From Ectobacillus sp. JY-23 (GTDB lineage: Bacteria; Bacillota; Bacilli; Bacillales; Bacillaceae_G): a stretch of 64,000 bases of DNA. Made by a program: the position numbers and the translations under genes. The stretch spans positions 1,674,001-1,738,000 of the forward strand of contig NZ_CP095462.1 of assembly GCF_023022965.1 (NCBI RefSeq), in the 5' to 3' direction. Under the pieces are notes generated by a model. The model did not search any database and was not told the DNA's origin. It worked only from the letters and a program-made list of their open reading frames with translations. This document shows positions 30,767 to 38,910 of this stretch, one piece after another (position 1 is the stretch's first letter; each line of letters begins with the position of its first letter).

Positions 30767-30931
30767 GTTTTAACAGAATAAAAACACATTACAAATTTAT
30801 ATCCAAAAACAACAATATTTCAGAAACAGCCTTTATGAAATATTAGATTTCCTAAACAATGAGTGTAAGAATAGCCATAGAGGAGTTTCCCTATGGCTAT
30901 CTTTTATCCTTGAGCGTATCACCAAAGGAGT
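30767..30931. other. Non-coding junction between gerE repeat and first toxin cassette
   Basis: After the IS-like terminus come about 75 bp of unassigned AT-rich sequence and then the cassette-end hairpin (30842-30906) described separately. No gene is visible. Confidence 0.5.
30842..30906 (-). repeat. Cassette-end repeat with hairpin, copy 1
   Basis: A hairpin (ATAGCCATAG / CTATGGCTAT, 10-bp stem, 10-nt loop) lies just after the first immunity gene. About 70 bp around it resemble 34705-34775, roughly 80% identical by eye. On the minus strand the tail UUCUUA is only weakly U-rich, so it may terminate or act as a recombination tag. Confidence 0.6.
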
Positions 30932-31453
30932 TTAAAATTGCTTTATTATTTTTAAAGTCTCATAATCTGAAGGACTATTAACCTTCATTGCATAAAAATA
31001 TGGGCAATTTAAAACTGACATTTCAAATACTTCACCCTTGGTTATATCCATGAACCTTTTCATATCATTAATAATAGTATCTAAATTAATATTTTCGAAT
31101 TCTTTGCTAGGTAAAGTAATTAAAATTATATGCTCATCAGAAATCCTATTTATACACATATGCGTTCGATAGTCAAAAACTGCCTGTGAAAACTCTTCAG
31201 GCAAAGCATATAAGTCAAGGTTTTCTACATATTCATTTTGTTCAATTGATTTTTTAAATCTTTTTTCAACTCGATTTAGTTTTAATACTTTACCTGACTT
31301 AAAACTTTCTCCGCGTATCCCGATGTAGTTAGGAGTGTAGCCCAACCTAGTACCAAAATTCTTACACCATTCATACCACTCCCACCAATGCTTACTGTCT
31401 TTTTCAAGTATTTCTCCATATAAAACAATTGATATCTTATTTAAGTCACTCAT
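30932..31453 (-). CDS. Candidate immunity protein for Rhs tip 1
   Basis: A 173-residue cytosolic protein of unknown family, rich in Trp, Tyr and charged residues, with no signal peptide. Its ATG directly follows the toxin stop codon, with the site AAGGTGAG inside the toxin 3' end. That is the standard arrangement for a polymorphic toxin and its cognate immunity protein. Function is inferred from position only. Confidence 0.6.
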   Translation of the reverse strand: MSDLNKISIVLYGEILEKDSKHWWEWYEWCKNFGTRLGYTPNYIGIRGESFKSGKVLKLNRVEKRFKKSIEQNEYVENLDLYALPEEFSQAVFDYRTHMCINRISDEHIILITLPSKEFENINLDTIINDMKRFMDITKGEVFEMSVLNCPYFYAMKVNSPSDYETLKIIKQF

Positions 31454-32128
31454 TTATCTCACCTTTTTCCTTTTTTGGATAGGTACAAGTTCAAATTTAC
31501 CTCCCCTTTTACCAAGAAGGTTCTGATTCTGCTTCATTCTTATAACCAATTTATCTACGTTATCTGTTTTACTTGGAACTTCATATTGATCTACTCTGCC
31601 ATTTTTCCTTACCACCATAATATCTGGTCTATTAGGCTTAAGACCTGGGATGATGTTTTGTAAACCCTTGTTTAAATATACTGTAACACTATCATCTTTT
31701 TTAGCTTCTTTAATTGCTCTCCTCAGACTAGCAAACCAATGCCCAGGAGTTTTATTGGTATGCGGTTTGCTTGGCAATGAAATCCTAAACTTCCATGCAT
31801 TACTACTCCCACCTCCTCCGCCTCCCCCTGGAGCCATCGCTCTTCCGTAATCATCAGGAGCTGTTTTAGAATGCCCATCTGGATCAATATATTTCACTGG
31901 ATTATTATCAGCATACGTATACCCATTCTGCGTAATCGGATCATCCACATCACCTGGATCTGGGTCTACCGAAATAAACACACCATGCACCGGATGATAA
32001 TACCGCGCCATGAGGTAATACATGCCGATTTCTTTATCATACATGTATCCCGCATATCCAAACGGATTATCTGCTGCCAAGCCTTCTGCACTGCTTGTCA
32101 GCACATTGCCCAACTGATTTATCCTCAT
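31454..32128 (-). CDS. Rhs C-terminal fragment with predicted nuclease tip (tip 1)
   Basis: Residues about 7-85 are the conserved Rhs core end (FGYAGYMYDKEIGMYYLMARYY, DPDPGDVDDPITQNGYTY, NPVKYIDPDGH). A Gly-rich linker then leads to a new tip of about 120 residues. The tip contains RPDIMVVRKNGRVDQYEVPSK, which resembles a PD-(D/E)xK nuclease core in which ExK is replaced by EVPSK. The N-terminal majority of the Rhs protein is missing: similarity breaks at about 32110, where a transposase fragment on the other strand begins. Without the Rhs shell it is probably a silent or donor cassette. Confidence 0.7.
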   Translation of the reverse strand: MRINQLGNVLTSSAEGLAADNPFGYAGYMYDKEIGMYYLMARYYHPVHGVFISVDPDPGDVDDPITQNGYTYADNNPVKYIDPDGHSKTAPDDYGRAMAPGGGGGGGSSNAWKFRISLPSKPHTNKTPGHWFASLRRAIKEAKKDDSVTVYLNKGLQNIIPGLKPNRPDIMVVRKNGRVDQYEVPSKTDNVDKLVIRMKQNQNLLGKRGGKFELVPIQKRKKVR

Positions 32129-32439
32129 TCGATGCAGAAGAAATCGCTTTTATGATTTTAAATGTTAGTGATAATGCTAGTAACTTCTTTATTCAGCAAA
32201 TTAGAAGAAGGTCATCTATCTTAGAAAGACCATTAACAACGGCTCGCGGTGACGGTAAAAGTTATATATACTCTAATTTCAATCCAAAGTATGCTCAGAT
32301 GGCATTAACCATTTTAAGAACTTATTACAATTTTTGTTTCCCGTATAAAACACCTGATGGAGAAGAATTAACTCCAGCTCAGAGGCTAGGAATTACTGAC
32401 AAAGTTTTCAAAATAAATGATATAATCTATCTAAAATAG
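32116..32439 (+). pseudogene. Transposase C-terminal fragment
   Basis: The plus-strand frame encodes about 105 residues ending in GEELTPAQRLGITDKVFKINDIIY. The PAQRLG(I/L) ending is typical of the C-terminus of integrase-core transposases. The start is fused to antisense Rhs sequence, so the 5' part is lost. I cannot name the IS family. Confidence 0.5.
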
Positions 32440-32464
32440 TAACTCACATTAGGAGGTATATGTT

Positions 32465-32836
32465 GTGTTAAATGAGGATTTAAAGATTATTTTAAGTAAG
32501 ATAGAAGCGTTGGACAACCTAGAAATTGAGATGGAAGTTGATGACCCCGAAATTGAAACTATATCTATTCATCTATTTTCAAGCGAAGAATTTGAAGAAG
32601 GACAATTAGGATACAGTGTGGATGAAGAAGGTAATTCTTTAACAGGGAATAATGAAAGTGATTGGAAAGAAACTTGGTTTGTAATTGGATACGATGAAGA
32701 TTCGGGAGACCCAATTTTTGTAGATATTGAAGATAAAAATTACCCTGTAATGACCGCAATGCACGGTGAGGGTGATTGGGAACCAGAAGTAATGTTTTCA
32801 TCACTAAATGAGTTTTTAGAGTATATAACAAATTAA
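32465..32836 (+). CDS. SMI1/KNR4 (SUKH)-like immunity protein, orphan
   Basis: A GTG start eight bases after AGGAGG gives a 123-residue acidic protein. The segment ETWFVIGYDEDSGDPIFVDIED ... LNEFLEYI matches the SUKH/SMI1-KNR4 pattern of a Trp/Phe-rich core followed by sFxeFLe. SUKH proteins neutralise many polymorphic nuclease toxins. It is on the plus strand, opposite to all toxin cassettes, and has no adjacent toxin, so it is an orphan immunity gene. Confidence 0.65.
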   Translation: MLNEDLKIILSKIEALDNLEIEMEVDDPEIETISIHLFSSEEFEEGQLGYSVDEEGNSLTGNNESDWKETWFVIGYDEDSGDPIFVDIEDKNYPVMTAMHGEGDWEPEVMFSSLNEFLEYITN

Positions 32837-33002
32837 AGGGACGGAAATTACCCGTCCCTTTTTGTTATTTAGACTTCTAATTTAGGTGCTGAAAAATTGT
32901 TATTTATAGGCTAAAAAGACATCTGATTTAATATCTTCCCTCCCAAAAGGGAACTTTGGATAGGTTACATTGAGTTGGACAGAATTCATAAATGGGTAAA
33001 GA

Positions 33003-33030
33003 AAAAGATCTCTGATAACAGAGACCTTTC
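33003..33030 (-). terminator. Terminator-like hairpin after the second gerE copy
   Basis: GATCTCTG/CAGAGACC form a short stem with an A run to the left, giving U on the minus strand. A related hairpin, GGCCTCTGA/TCAGAGTCC, lies near 44602-44625 after the third copy. Confidence 0.5.
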
Positions 33031-33079
33031 GTATGTATCCTATGTATCCTCAGATTTTGTTTGCAAAGGGCACACATCT

Positions 33080-33227
33080 CATTGCTGATGTGGTTCCGGA
33101 CTGTTTTCTCACTGATGAACAATTCGCCGGCGATTTCTTTCGTCGTCTTGTCTTGTACAAGCAGCTCGAATACTTCCCTCTCACGTTTCGTAAGTAACGG
33201 TTTAGATCCAAAGTCTTTTTCCTTCAA
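33080..33227 (-). pseudogene. Truncated gerE, copy 2
   Basis: The first 49 codons equal gerE up to VRNHISN, then run into unrelated sequence. The HTH recognition helix is cut, so a working GerE is unlikely; a small read-through product of up to 99 residues is possible. The TTG start, Shine-Dalgarno and sigma-K promoter are intact. Confidence 0.9.
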
Positions 33228-33627
33228 TTGTATAACCCTCCTTGCCTGCCCTGAGCCAAATTGGGATTTGGGTATTCATTTAGTCTTTGTATTGTATGAA
33301 CACATGTGACTCCTGGTGCATGCATCACGGCAGTTTTTTTGGGAGGGCGAAGGGTTTCTCGTTCTTGTTATGTATAGGGGCCTTCCATTAGTTTATGCAG
33401 GGTGGTGGACGGATATGTCAGCTGGTTGAAAAGTATAGGATGCTTAATCACCTTCTGAGCATTCAATGCATCTGAAGATGGATTTTGACCATATCAGTAT
33501 TCTGTTTTTACTACACTGCATTCCTTTCATGTTCTATGCGAAAAATTCTGAACAAAAGAGCAATTAAACAATTTCTTTGACAGCTCTGTGATTAATATAC
33601 TGTGTCTACTTTTTTTACTTAATATCA
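33080..33627. repeat. gerE promoter repeat, copy 2
   Basis: 548 bp nearly identical to 30220-30766, with about eight differences including one inserted T. It also ends in the IS-like terminus TTAATATCA. It lies 2,860 bp from copy 1 in the same orientation, so recombination between them would remove the tip-1 module. Confidence 0.9.
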
Positions 33628-33778
33628 CATAAAAAAGCACGCCACCCTTTCTTAGTAGGATAAGAAAAAAGAATGACGTGCTTTTGTACTTGAGGACAAT
33701 TAATTTTTTAACCGCATGGATATACAAAGCTTTCCACCTTAGAGTTTACACTAAAATCTATTCTTATGATTTTTAATC
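33228..33778. other. Non-coding part of gerE copy 2 and junction
   Basis: Contains the second sigma-K promoter (about 33290-33317) and the unassigned 280-bp segment shared with copy 1. A hairpin around AAGCACGCCA / TGACGTGCTT (33635-33685), flanked by A and T runs, lies upstream. No gene is seen. Confidence 0.55.
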
Positions 33779-34318
33779 CTATTCCTCATAAATTCGCATT
33801 ATTGGATCTTGATCATGATAGGCTATACATAATGGAAGATTTATATTAAATTTAGTAGCTATTTCTCTAAAAACTACTACTGTTCTAGCAATAAGATAGA
33901 GTGTTACTCCTATATTTAGACTGTTATTAAATCCACCTTTATTGTCATACAAATTACTAAATTCTAATAAACATGGACCTGCAATACTTTCCTCCCACTC
34001 ACATGCCCAATCATCATTTTCTTCGGACAATGGATAGTATTCCGTACAAAGGTAGTATGTGCCCTTCCAATTATTATCCATATCATACTCAAAGTAAATG
34101 GCTTTAGTTTCAGAATCAAGTGAACTTTTAATTGCTTTTGTGAAAGCTTCACCTAATAACTCTTGATAATGTGTTGTATTAATATTTTTTATCTGTTCTG
34201 CCATATCTTTTCCAGATATTTGAACACAAATATTAAAATACTTTCGCTCTAACTCTACAGTATTTAGAGAAACTATATCACTTTGCATCTCATCTAAGTA
34301 ATCAAAGATTAGAGTCAT
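33779..34318 (-). CDS. Candidate immunity protein for the AHH-type tip
   Basis: A 179-residue acidic protein without signal peptide, from an unrecognised family. It begins 8 bp after the orphan AHH-type toxin fragment and ends the cassette, so I infer it is the cognate immunity protein. Confidence 0.55.
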   Translation of the reverse strand: MTLIFDYLDEMQSDIVSLNTVELERKYFNICVQISGKDMAEQIKNINTTHYQELLGEAFTKAIKSSLDSETKAIYFEYDMDNNWKGTYYLCTEYYPLSEENDDWACEWEESIAGPCLLEFSNLYDNKGGFNNSLNIGVTLYLIARTVVVFREIATKFNINLPLCIAYHDQDPIMRIYEE

Positions 34319-34326
34319 ATATCATT

Positions 34327-34680
34327 TCATCTCCTATTTTTCCAATATCTTGAGTATAACATGTCTGGATTTTTTTGAACATGTTTCCTTAAACTCCTAT
34401 AACTCCTTAAAAAAGCCTCCCTATCTCCTTTAGCATGTTTATCAATCTTTTTCATATTTCTTAACATATATTCATGATACGCATTAGGGTGACGTCCTTG
34501 ATGTATCATCCTTTTTTTGTTCCAACCTGCATCTAAATCCAAATTATATTTATTGGCTATTTCTTGGAAGTGTTTTGTATAACGTTTGCTTTTATTTGTT
34601 GCAAAATGATGAACTTGAAAAGGTTTTTTAAAGGGTTTTATTGCTAATTTATTTAGGAATTTGTTCCTAGGTACAATATA
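34327..34680 (-). pseudogene. Orphan AHH-type HNH nuclease tip without Rhs core (tip 2)
   Basis: The frame runs from about 34680, continuing upstream of the TTG at 34542. It contains VHHFATNKSKRYTKHFQEIA, then LDLDAGWNKKRMIHQGRHPNAYHEYM. The HH pair, the GW motif and the GRHP...YH histidines are those of AHH-family HNH nucleases found at the ends of Rhs/CDI toxins. No Rhs core precedes it; instead it begins just after the cassette-end hairpin of the next module. It is a displaced tip, silent unless recombined into a full Rhs gene. Confidence 0.65.
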
Positions 34681-34704
34681 AATAATAACTCGTTTTTTAT
34701 GTAA

Positions 34705-34775
34705 TATTAGATTTACTAAATACTGGGTACAAGAATAGCCATAGAGAATTTTCCCTATGGCTACCTTTTTATCCT
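34705..34775 (-). repeat. Cassette-end repeat with hairpin, copy 2
   Basis: The hairpin TAGCCATAG/CTATGGCTA (34736-34763) lies directly after the DUF4304-like immunity gene and resembles 30842-30906 over about 70 bp. Confidence 0.6.
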
Positions 34776-35233
34776 TCTATACCTAAGTGCTTTTTAACTA
34801 CCATTTTAGTTTGATATAAAAGGACTGGCTTATCGTTTAATAGTTTTTTAATTCCTTCAGGTTCTAATGATGGGTCAACTAATTCCAAAATATTTTTCTC
34901 TAAAGAGGCAATAACATTACTTTCGCTTAATTTGTCTATTGGTAAGCAGTCAATTTGATTCCCATCAACTTCAAAGTAGAACCTACATCTAATATCACCA
35001 TCAACATCTCTTGGTAATTCCAGATTAGGGTTAATTTCTTTTATTACAATCCCCACATTCACATAGTAACAATTTGAGTAATTTGATTTTTGTAAACCTA
35101 GAGAACATATAACTTCATCACTATCCTTATAATAAAATTTACCTTTTTTAACGAAACCGTTTGATAATAAACAGTCATTAATAATTTTTTTAAATTCTTT
35201 CTTTTCCACCGCTTTAATCACCTCAATACACAT
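34769..35233 (-). CDS. DUF4304-like candidate immunity protein for tip 3
   Basis: From the ATG at 35233, which overlaps the toxin stop by 11 bp, comes a 154-residue protein. Its FKKIINDCLLSNGFVKKGKFYYK...YYVNVGIVI pattern looks like DUF4304, a family often found beside polymorphic toxins. The frame extends upstream to 35272, but that part lies inside the toxin gene. It is presumably the immunity protein for the REase-type tip. Confidence 0.65.
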   Translation of the reverse strand: MCIEVIKAVEKKEFKKIINDCLLSNGFVKKGKFYYKDSDEVICSLGLQKSNYSNCYYVNVGIVIKEINPNLELPRDVDGDIRCRFYFEVDGNQIDCLPIDKLSESNVIASLEKNILELVDPSLEPEGIKKLLNDKPVLLYQTKMVVKKHLGIEG

Positions 35234-36806
35234 CCAATTTTGTTTTCCAACCCGGACCAAATATCCCTTCAACCTCTTTCTTATATATTTTTAGCTGCCT
35301 ATTACCTTGCCTCATTGCTCTAGGGTTATATGGTTTTAGTTCGTATATTATTTTTTTCTCGAAATCAATAAAGTCAATTCTTTTTCTGCTTGGTAAACGA
35401 AATTCTTTTTCTCTTACACCTTGTAATACTTCATCAGTTTTATATGATTTATGCATTTGTTGTCCTAGTTTCAAACTTGATTTTGTAAACGGCTTATCTA
35501 TACCCTTACTTTTTCTCTTAACAGGTAGCTTTAGTTTAGGCCTCTTGCTATTAAAAGGCTTAAAAGTAAAACGCGCTCCTCCGCCTATATAATACGATCC
35601 TGTAACATCTGCTGGTCTATGCTTATCACCTTTTGCATCCATAAACATGACGGGATTGTTAATAACGTACGTATACCCATTCTGCGTAATCGGATCGTCC
35701 GCATCACCTGGATCTGGGTCTACCGAAATAAACACACCGTGCACCGGATGATAATACCGCGCCATGAGGTAATACATGCCGATTTCTTTATCGTACATGT
35801 ATCCCGCATATCCAAATGGATTATCTGCTGCCGAGCCTTCTGCATGGCTTGTCAGCACATTGCCCCATGCATCGTACGTATATTGCGCCACGTTTTTGCC
35901 TGTGCTGTCTGTCATCGCAATGACATCACCGTGTGGGTTGTAGTGATAGTAGAACGTTTGGCCTTGCGTTTTCATCGAGAGACGTACGCCGTTCGCATTG
36001 TACACGTACTGCCGCAGTACCGCACCGCTTGTGTTTGTTTCATATAATACATTGATGCTGTCGCCGTCATAATGATAACGGGTTGTAATGCCATTTACTG
36101 TTTTTTCAATGCGGCGACCGTCGTCGTCATACTTGTAGGTGGCAAATGATGTTGTTTTGCCTGTTTCTGTGATACTGATGAGCTGGTCCGCACCGTCCCA
36201 GGTATACGTATATTTGCCGTCAGATTTGCGATTGCCATTCGCATCATAGGTAAGTGTTTCTGTACCGTATTTCGTTAACTGGTTTCCACTGTTAAATGTC
36301 GCAGTTGTGGTGGTGCTGCCTACCTTCACACTTGTACGATTTCCGAGACCATCATAGGTGTATGTTTTGACTGTTCCGTCTGCAAGTGTTTCACTTGTCA
36401 ATTGGTTGATGTTATCGTACGTATAACGTATTTCTTCTTGCGTGGTTGCTGCGCCGACGCGGCGGGTGATTTTTGTCCTGTTTCCATTCGCATCATACTC
36501 GTAACGCTCTGTGAGAATCGGCGTCGCATTGGCAGTTGCGATACTCAGTGCTTCGAGTTGTTGGGCTTGATTGTATTGGAACGTTGCACCCGTCCCATTG
36601 CCTGTGATAGATAGACCTACATTGCCAAATTCGTCATAATCAAAATAGTACGATGTCCCTTGGTCAATAACCTTTGTATTTTGGTTCAATGCGTTGTATT
36701 CGTAGTTAGCGGTATTTGTGTACGCACCGTGCTGGATACTTTGTGTTTTCAACTTATGCGACCCAGGGTGATATGCCCATGACACACTGCCGCCTCTGTC
36801 GGTCAT
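35223..36806 (-). CDS. 5'-truncated Rhs protein with restriction-endonuclease-like toxin tip (tip 3)
   Basis: This 527-residue fragment is the longest Rhs piece here. Residues 1-390 are YD/Rhs repeats ending in the core signature YDKEIGMYYLMARYY...ITQNGYTY. The tip (about 395-527) contains RIDFIDFEKKIIYELKPYNPRA, a PD-(D/E)xK core with D, E and K all present, i.e. a Tox-REase-type nuclease. The frame is closed by a stop just upstream of the ATG and there is no signal peptide or secretion domain, so the 5' portion has been lost. It may be translated, but probably not exported. Confidence 0.82.
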   Translation of the reverse strand: MTDRGGSVSWAYHPGSHKLKTQSIQHGAYTNTANYEYNALNQNTKVIDQGTSYYFDYDEFGNVGLSITGNGTGATFQYNQAQQLEALSIATANATPILTERYEYDANGNRTKITRRVGAATTQEEIRYTYDNINQLTSETLADGTVKTYTYDGLGNRTSVKVGSTTTTATFNSGNQLTKYGTETLTYDANGNRKSDGKYTYTWDGADQLISITETGKTTSFATYKYDDDGRRIEKTVNGITTRYHYDGDSINVLYETNTSGAVLRQYVYNANGVRLSMKTQGQTFYYHYNPHGDVIAMTDSTGKNVAQYTYDAWGNVLTSHAEGSAADNPFGYAGYMYDKEIGMYYLMARYYHPVHGVFISVDPDPGDADDPITQNGYTYVINNPVMFMDAKGDKHRPADVTGSYYIGGGARFTFKPFNSKRPKLKLPVKRKSKGIDKPFTKSSLKLGQQMHKSYKTDEVLQGVREKEFRLPSRKRIDFIDFEKKIIYELKPYNPRAMRQGNRQLKIYKKEVEGIFGPGWKTKLDVY

Positions 36807-36874
36807 GCTTATGATTCTATTTTACTTGATATGTATATCCACTTTCACTAGATTCCTATTTCACACAAAACAAA

Positions 36875-36894
36875 AACCCCGCCTATGCGGGGTT
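36875..36894 (-). terminator. Terminator after the 82-codon gene
   Basis: The stem AACCCCGC/GCGGGGTT with loop CTAT is followed on the minus strand by GTTTTTGTTTTG. Confidence 0.85.
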
Positions 36895-36899
36895 CCCTT

Positions 36900-37148
36900 C
36901 TACCTCTTCGCCTCCGCTGCTTCCTTCTTAAAGAAGCTCTTCATCGCATGGAAAACGTCGGCTTTTTGTTTCAGGATATAATATCGGAAATCTTCGTCAT
37001 GGATGTTTTTGTAGGCAAACATGAGCGTTGAATGACGGTTATATTGGTACAATTGCACATCATATACTCGTGACTTATTAGTATGTCTCTTAAAACCTAC
37101 ATGTATACATTTAACAAAACCCTCTAACGAATAGTTATTCTGTATCAA
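36900..37148 (-). CDS. Small hypothetical protein, possibly a gene remnant
   Basis: 82 codons from a TTG, or about 9 more up to an in-frame stop. The C-terminal half ([29 protein letters not shown]) ends in a Lys/Glu-rich helix. I do not recognise it. It lies between two toxin modules and has its own strong terminator, so it could be the 3' end of an ancestral gene cut by cassette insertion. Confidence 0.4.
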   Translation of the reverse strand: MIQNNYSLEGFVKCIHVGFKRHTNKSRVYDVQLYQYNRHSTLMFAYKNIHDEDFRYYILKQKADVFHAMKSFFKKEAAEAKR

Positions 37149-37205
37149 ACTTTCTTTAGCTAATTTATTGAATTCCTATCACTTTTGATTGACGTCATAG
37201 TACAT

Positions 37206-37892
37206 CTAAAATTGATTTTCAAAATCTAATTCAATCCAATTCTTCCAGTGTGTATTTGATGTTCTATTCTGAATCAGATTAATATCATTCTTTTCTATAG
37301 CTTCGGCTAACGTTTGGAAAAATACGTTCTCACTTACTTTTTCATCAACAACGTGTTGCCACTCTTCTGTTTCGTACCATATCTTCCAATCATTAATGTC
37401 TTTAATTTCTTGTAATAATTGTGGGATATCGTACCACAACAGCTTACGTGAGTCATCTTTAGCAGCAAGCATACGCATGAAATATACAGGATATGCTTCT
37501 GAATCTTTAATTTCTATTCCTGCATTTGCGTAATCTTGTGGTGTAAATTCGTAATAATATTCCTTATGATTAAGAATGATTTTATCTTTATATAAACTAG
37601 GAATAAATTCACCATTGTCATCAAAAAGGTCGTATTGTCCATCACTTAGCTGTACAATCGCATCATCTAAAATTGAACAATGATTATGCTTCAATGTATT
37701 ACCGTACATAAAGATGTTATTTCCTATGCCAAAATTTCCAACCTCTACGAATTGAAAAATAATTAACCAATCCGAATTATTCCTTAAACACACTGATAAT
37801 TTCACTTGTGAGATATCTGCATTTACATTGTCTATCAAAGGAAATTCATAACTTTTTTGTTTGGCATCTAATACTTTCAATATATTTTGCAT
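37206..37892 (-). CDS. Candidate immunity protein for tip 4
   Basis: A 228-residue acidic soluble protein that starts 4 bp after the tip-4 stop. The sequence is unassigned; it has a Trp-rich C-terminal helix region. The role is inferred from position directly downstream of a nuclease tip. Confidence 0.58.
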   Translation of the reverse strand: MQNILKVLDAKQKSYEFPLIDNVNADISQVKLSVCLRNNSDWLIIFQFVEVGNFGIGNNIFMYGNTLKHNHCSILDDAIVQLSDGQYDLFDDNGEFIPSLYKDKIILNHKEYYYEFTPQDYANAGIEIKDSEAYPVYFMRMLAAKDDSRKLLWYDIPQLLQEIKDINDWKIWYETEEWQHVVDEKVSENVFFQTLAEAIEKNDINLIQNRTSNTHWKNWIELDFENQF

Positions 37893-37896
37893 AACG

Positions 37897-38655
37897 TCAC
37901 CTTCTTTTGTGTAATGATTTTCTTTTTTTAGAAATGGCTGATACTCGTCCAGCTTGTTTCTGAGAACATTTCTGACAGTGTGGATACAGCCTCTGCGTCC
38001 TTCTTCCAGCTATAGCATTAGCTGGTTGGTGATCTGGTATATACCTCCCAGATTTTGTACCAGGATTTTTTATTCCACAACTATGACAACCATACCTATA
38101 TCCAATCTCATCTATCTTTCTACGAGTTGTAGATGAAAAATTACGAGATTTTCCCTTAATTGCCGGAATTGAAAGTCTTGCATATTTTCCCGGACGAATT
38201 AAATAATTGGCAGAATTTAAAGCACGTTTTGCAGCACCATATCTTCCTCCACCAACAAAACCTTTGGCTCCTGCAAAAGCAACCCTTTTCCAATTTGCAC
38301 CTGATTTGTAAGCTTTATACCCATCATATACTGCAAATCCACCATTAATTACTAGCCAAGGAACATGTCCATCTGGGTCAACACCCATAACCGGATTGTT
38401 ATTTACATACGTATACCCATTCTGCGTAATTGGGTCATCTGCATCACTCGGATCTGGGTCTACCGAAATAAACACACCATGCACCGGATGGTAATACCGC
38501 GCCATGAGGTAATACATGCCGATTTCTTTATCATACATATATCCTGCATATCCAAACGGATTATCTGCCGCTAAGCCTTCTGCACTGCTTGTCAGCACAT
38601 TGCCCCATGCATCGTACGTATATTGCGCCACGTTTTTGCCTGTGCTGTCTGTCAT
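37897..38655 (-). CDS. Rhs C-terminal fragment with zinc/HNH-like nuclease tip (tip 4)
   Basis: Residues 1-80 are the Rhs core end, and residues about 84-135 the Gly-rich pre-toxin segment shared with tips 5 and 6. The tip is a basic domain with GCHSCGIKNPG, IPDHQPA and YPHCQKCS: two CxxC pairs around a DH, a treble-clef/HNH-like nuclease pattern. Upstream of the ATG the Rhs frame is broken by a one-base deletion near 38692 and then decays beyond recognition by about 38805. The gene is therefore a degraded Rhs with an intact tip. Confidence 0.72.
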   Translation of the reverse strand: MTDSTGKNVAQYTYDAWGNVLTSSAEGLAADNPFGYAGYMYDKEIGMYYLMARYYHPVHGVFISVDPDPSDADDPITQNGYTYVNNNPVMGVDPDGHVPWLVINGGFAVYDGYKAYKSGANWKRVAFAGAKGFVGGGRYGAAKRALNSANYLIRPGKYARLSIPAIKGKSRNFSSTTRRKIDEIGYRYGCHSCGIKNPGTKSGRYIPDHQPANAIAGRRTQRLYPHCQKCSQKQAGRVSAISKKRKSLHKRR

Positions 38656-38805
38656 CGCGATGACATCACCATGTGGGTTGTAGTGATAGTAGACATTTGG
38701 CCTTGCGTTTTCATCATCAAATAGATATTGCTAAATTTACAAATATAAGCACAAGGAATAGTTCCAGCTATTTTTGTTTCATGCAGCACATTGATATTAA
38801 AATTT
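38656..38805 (-). pseudogene. Decayed Rhs core upstream of tip 4
   Basis: The DNA still matches the Rhs core of 35930-36060 in patches (the TTTGGCCTTGCG and TTTGTTTCAT segments) but carries a deletion and many substitutions. Confidence 0.6.
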
Positions 38806-38823
38806 TAGTTTATATAATTTACT

Positions 38824-38856
38824 AAAAAAACTAGCCGAGAATATTCTTCTCGACTA
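38824..38856 (-). terminator. Terminator after the tip-5 immunity gene
   Basis: The 10-bp stem TAGCCGAGAA / TTCTCGACTA is followed on the minus strand by seven U. Confidence 0.85.
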
Positions 38857-38910
38857 TGAATAAATCTTTAAATTATCTATGAATTACGAAACAAACACTT
38901 TGATTCATAA

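Noticed and set aside
31871-32155. Plus-strand frames opposite the Rhs core ends (also at 35619, 38365 and 40331)
   Set aside because: They recur because the Rhs core DNA is repeated; they are shadows of the minus-strand Rhs frame.
33527-33727. 66-codon minus-strand frame upstream of gerE copy 2
   Set aside because: Runs through repeat and hairpin sequence with no ribosome site or homology.
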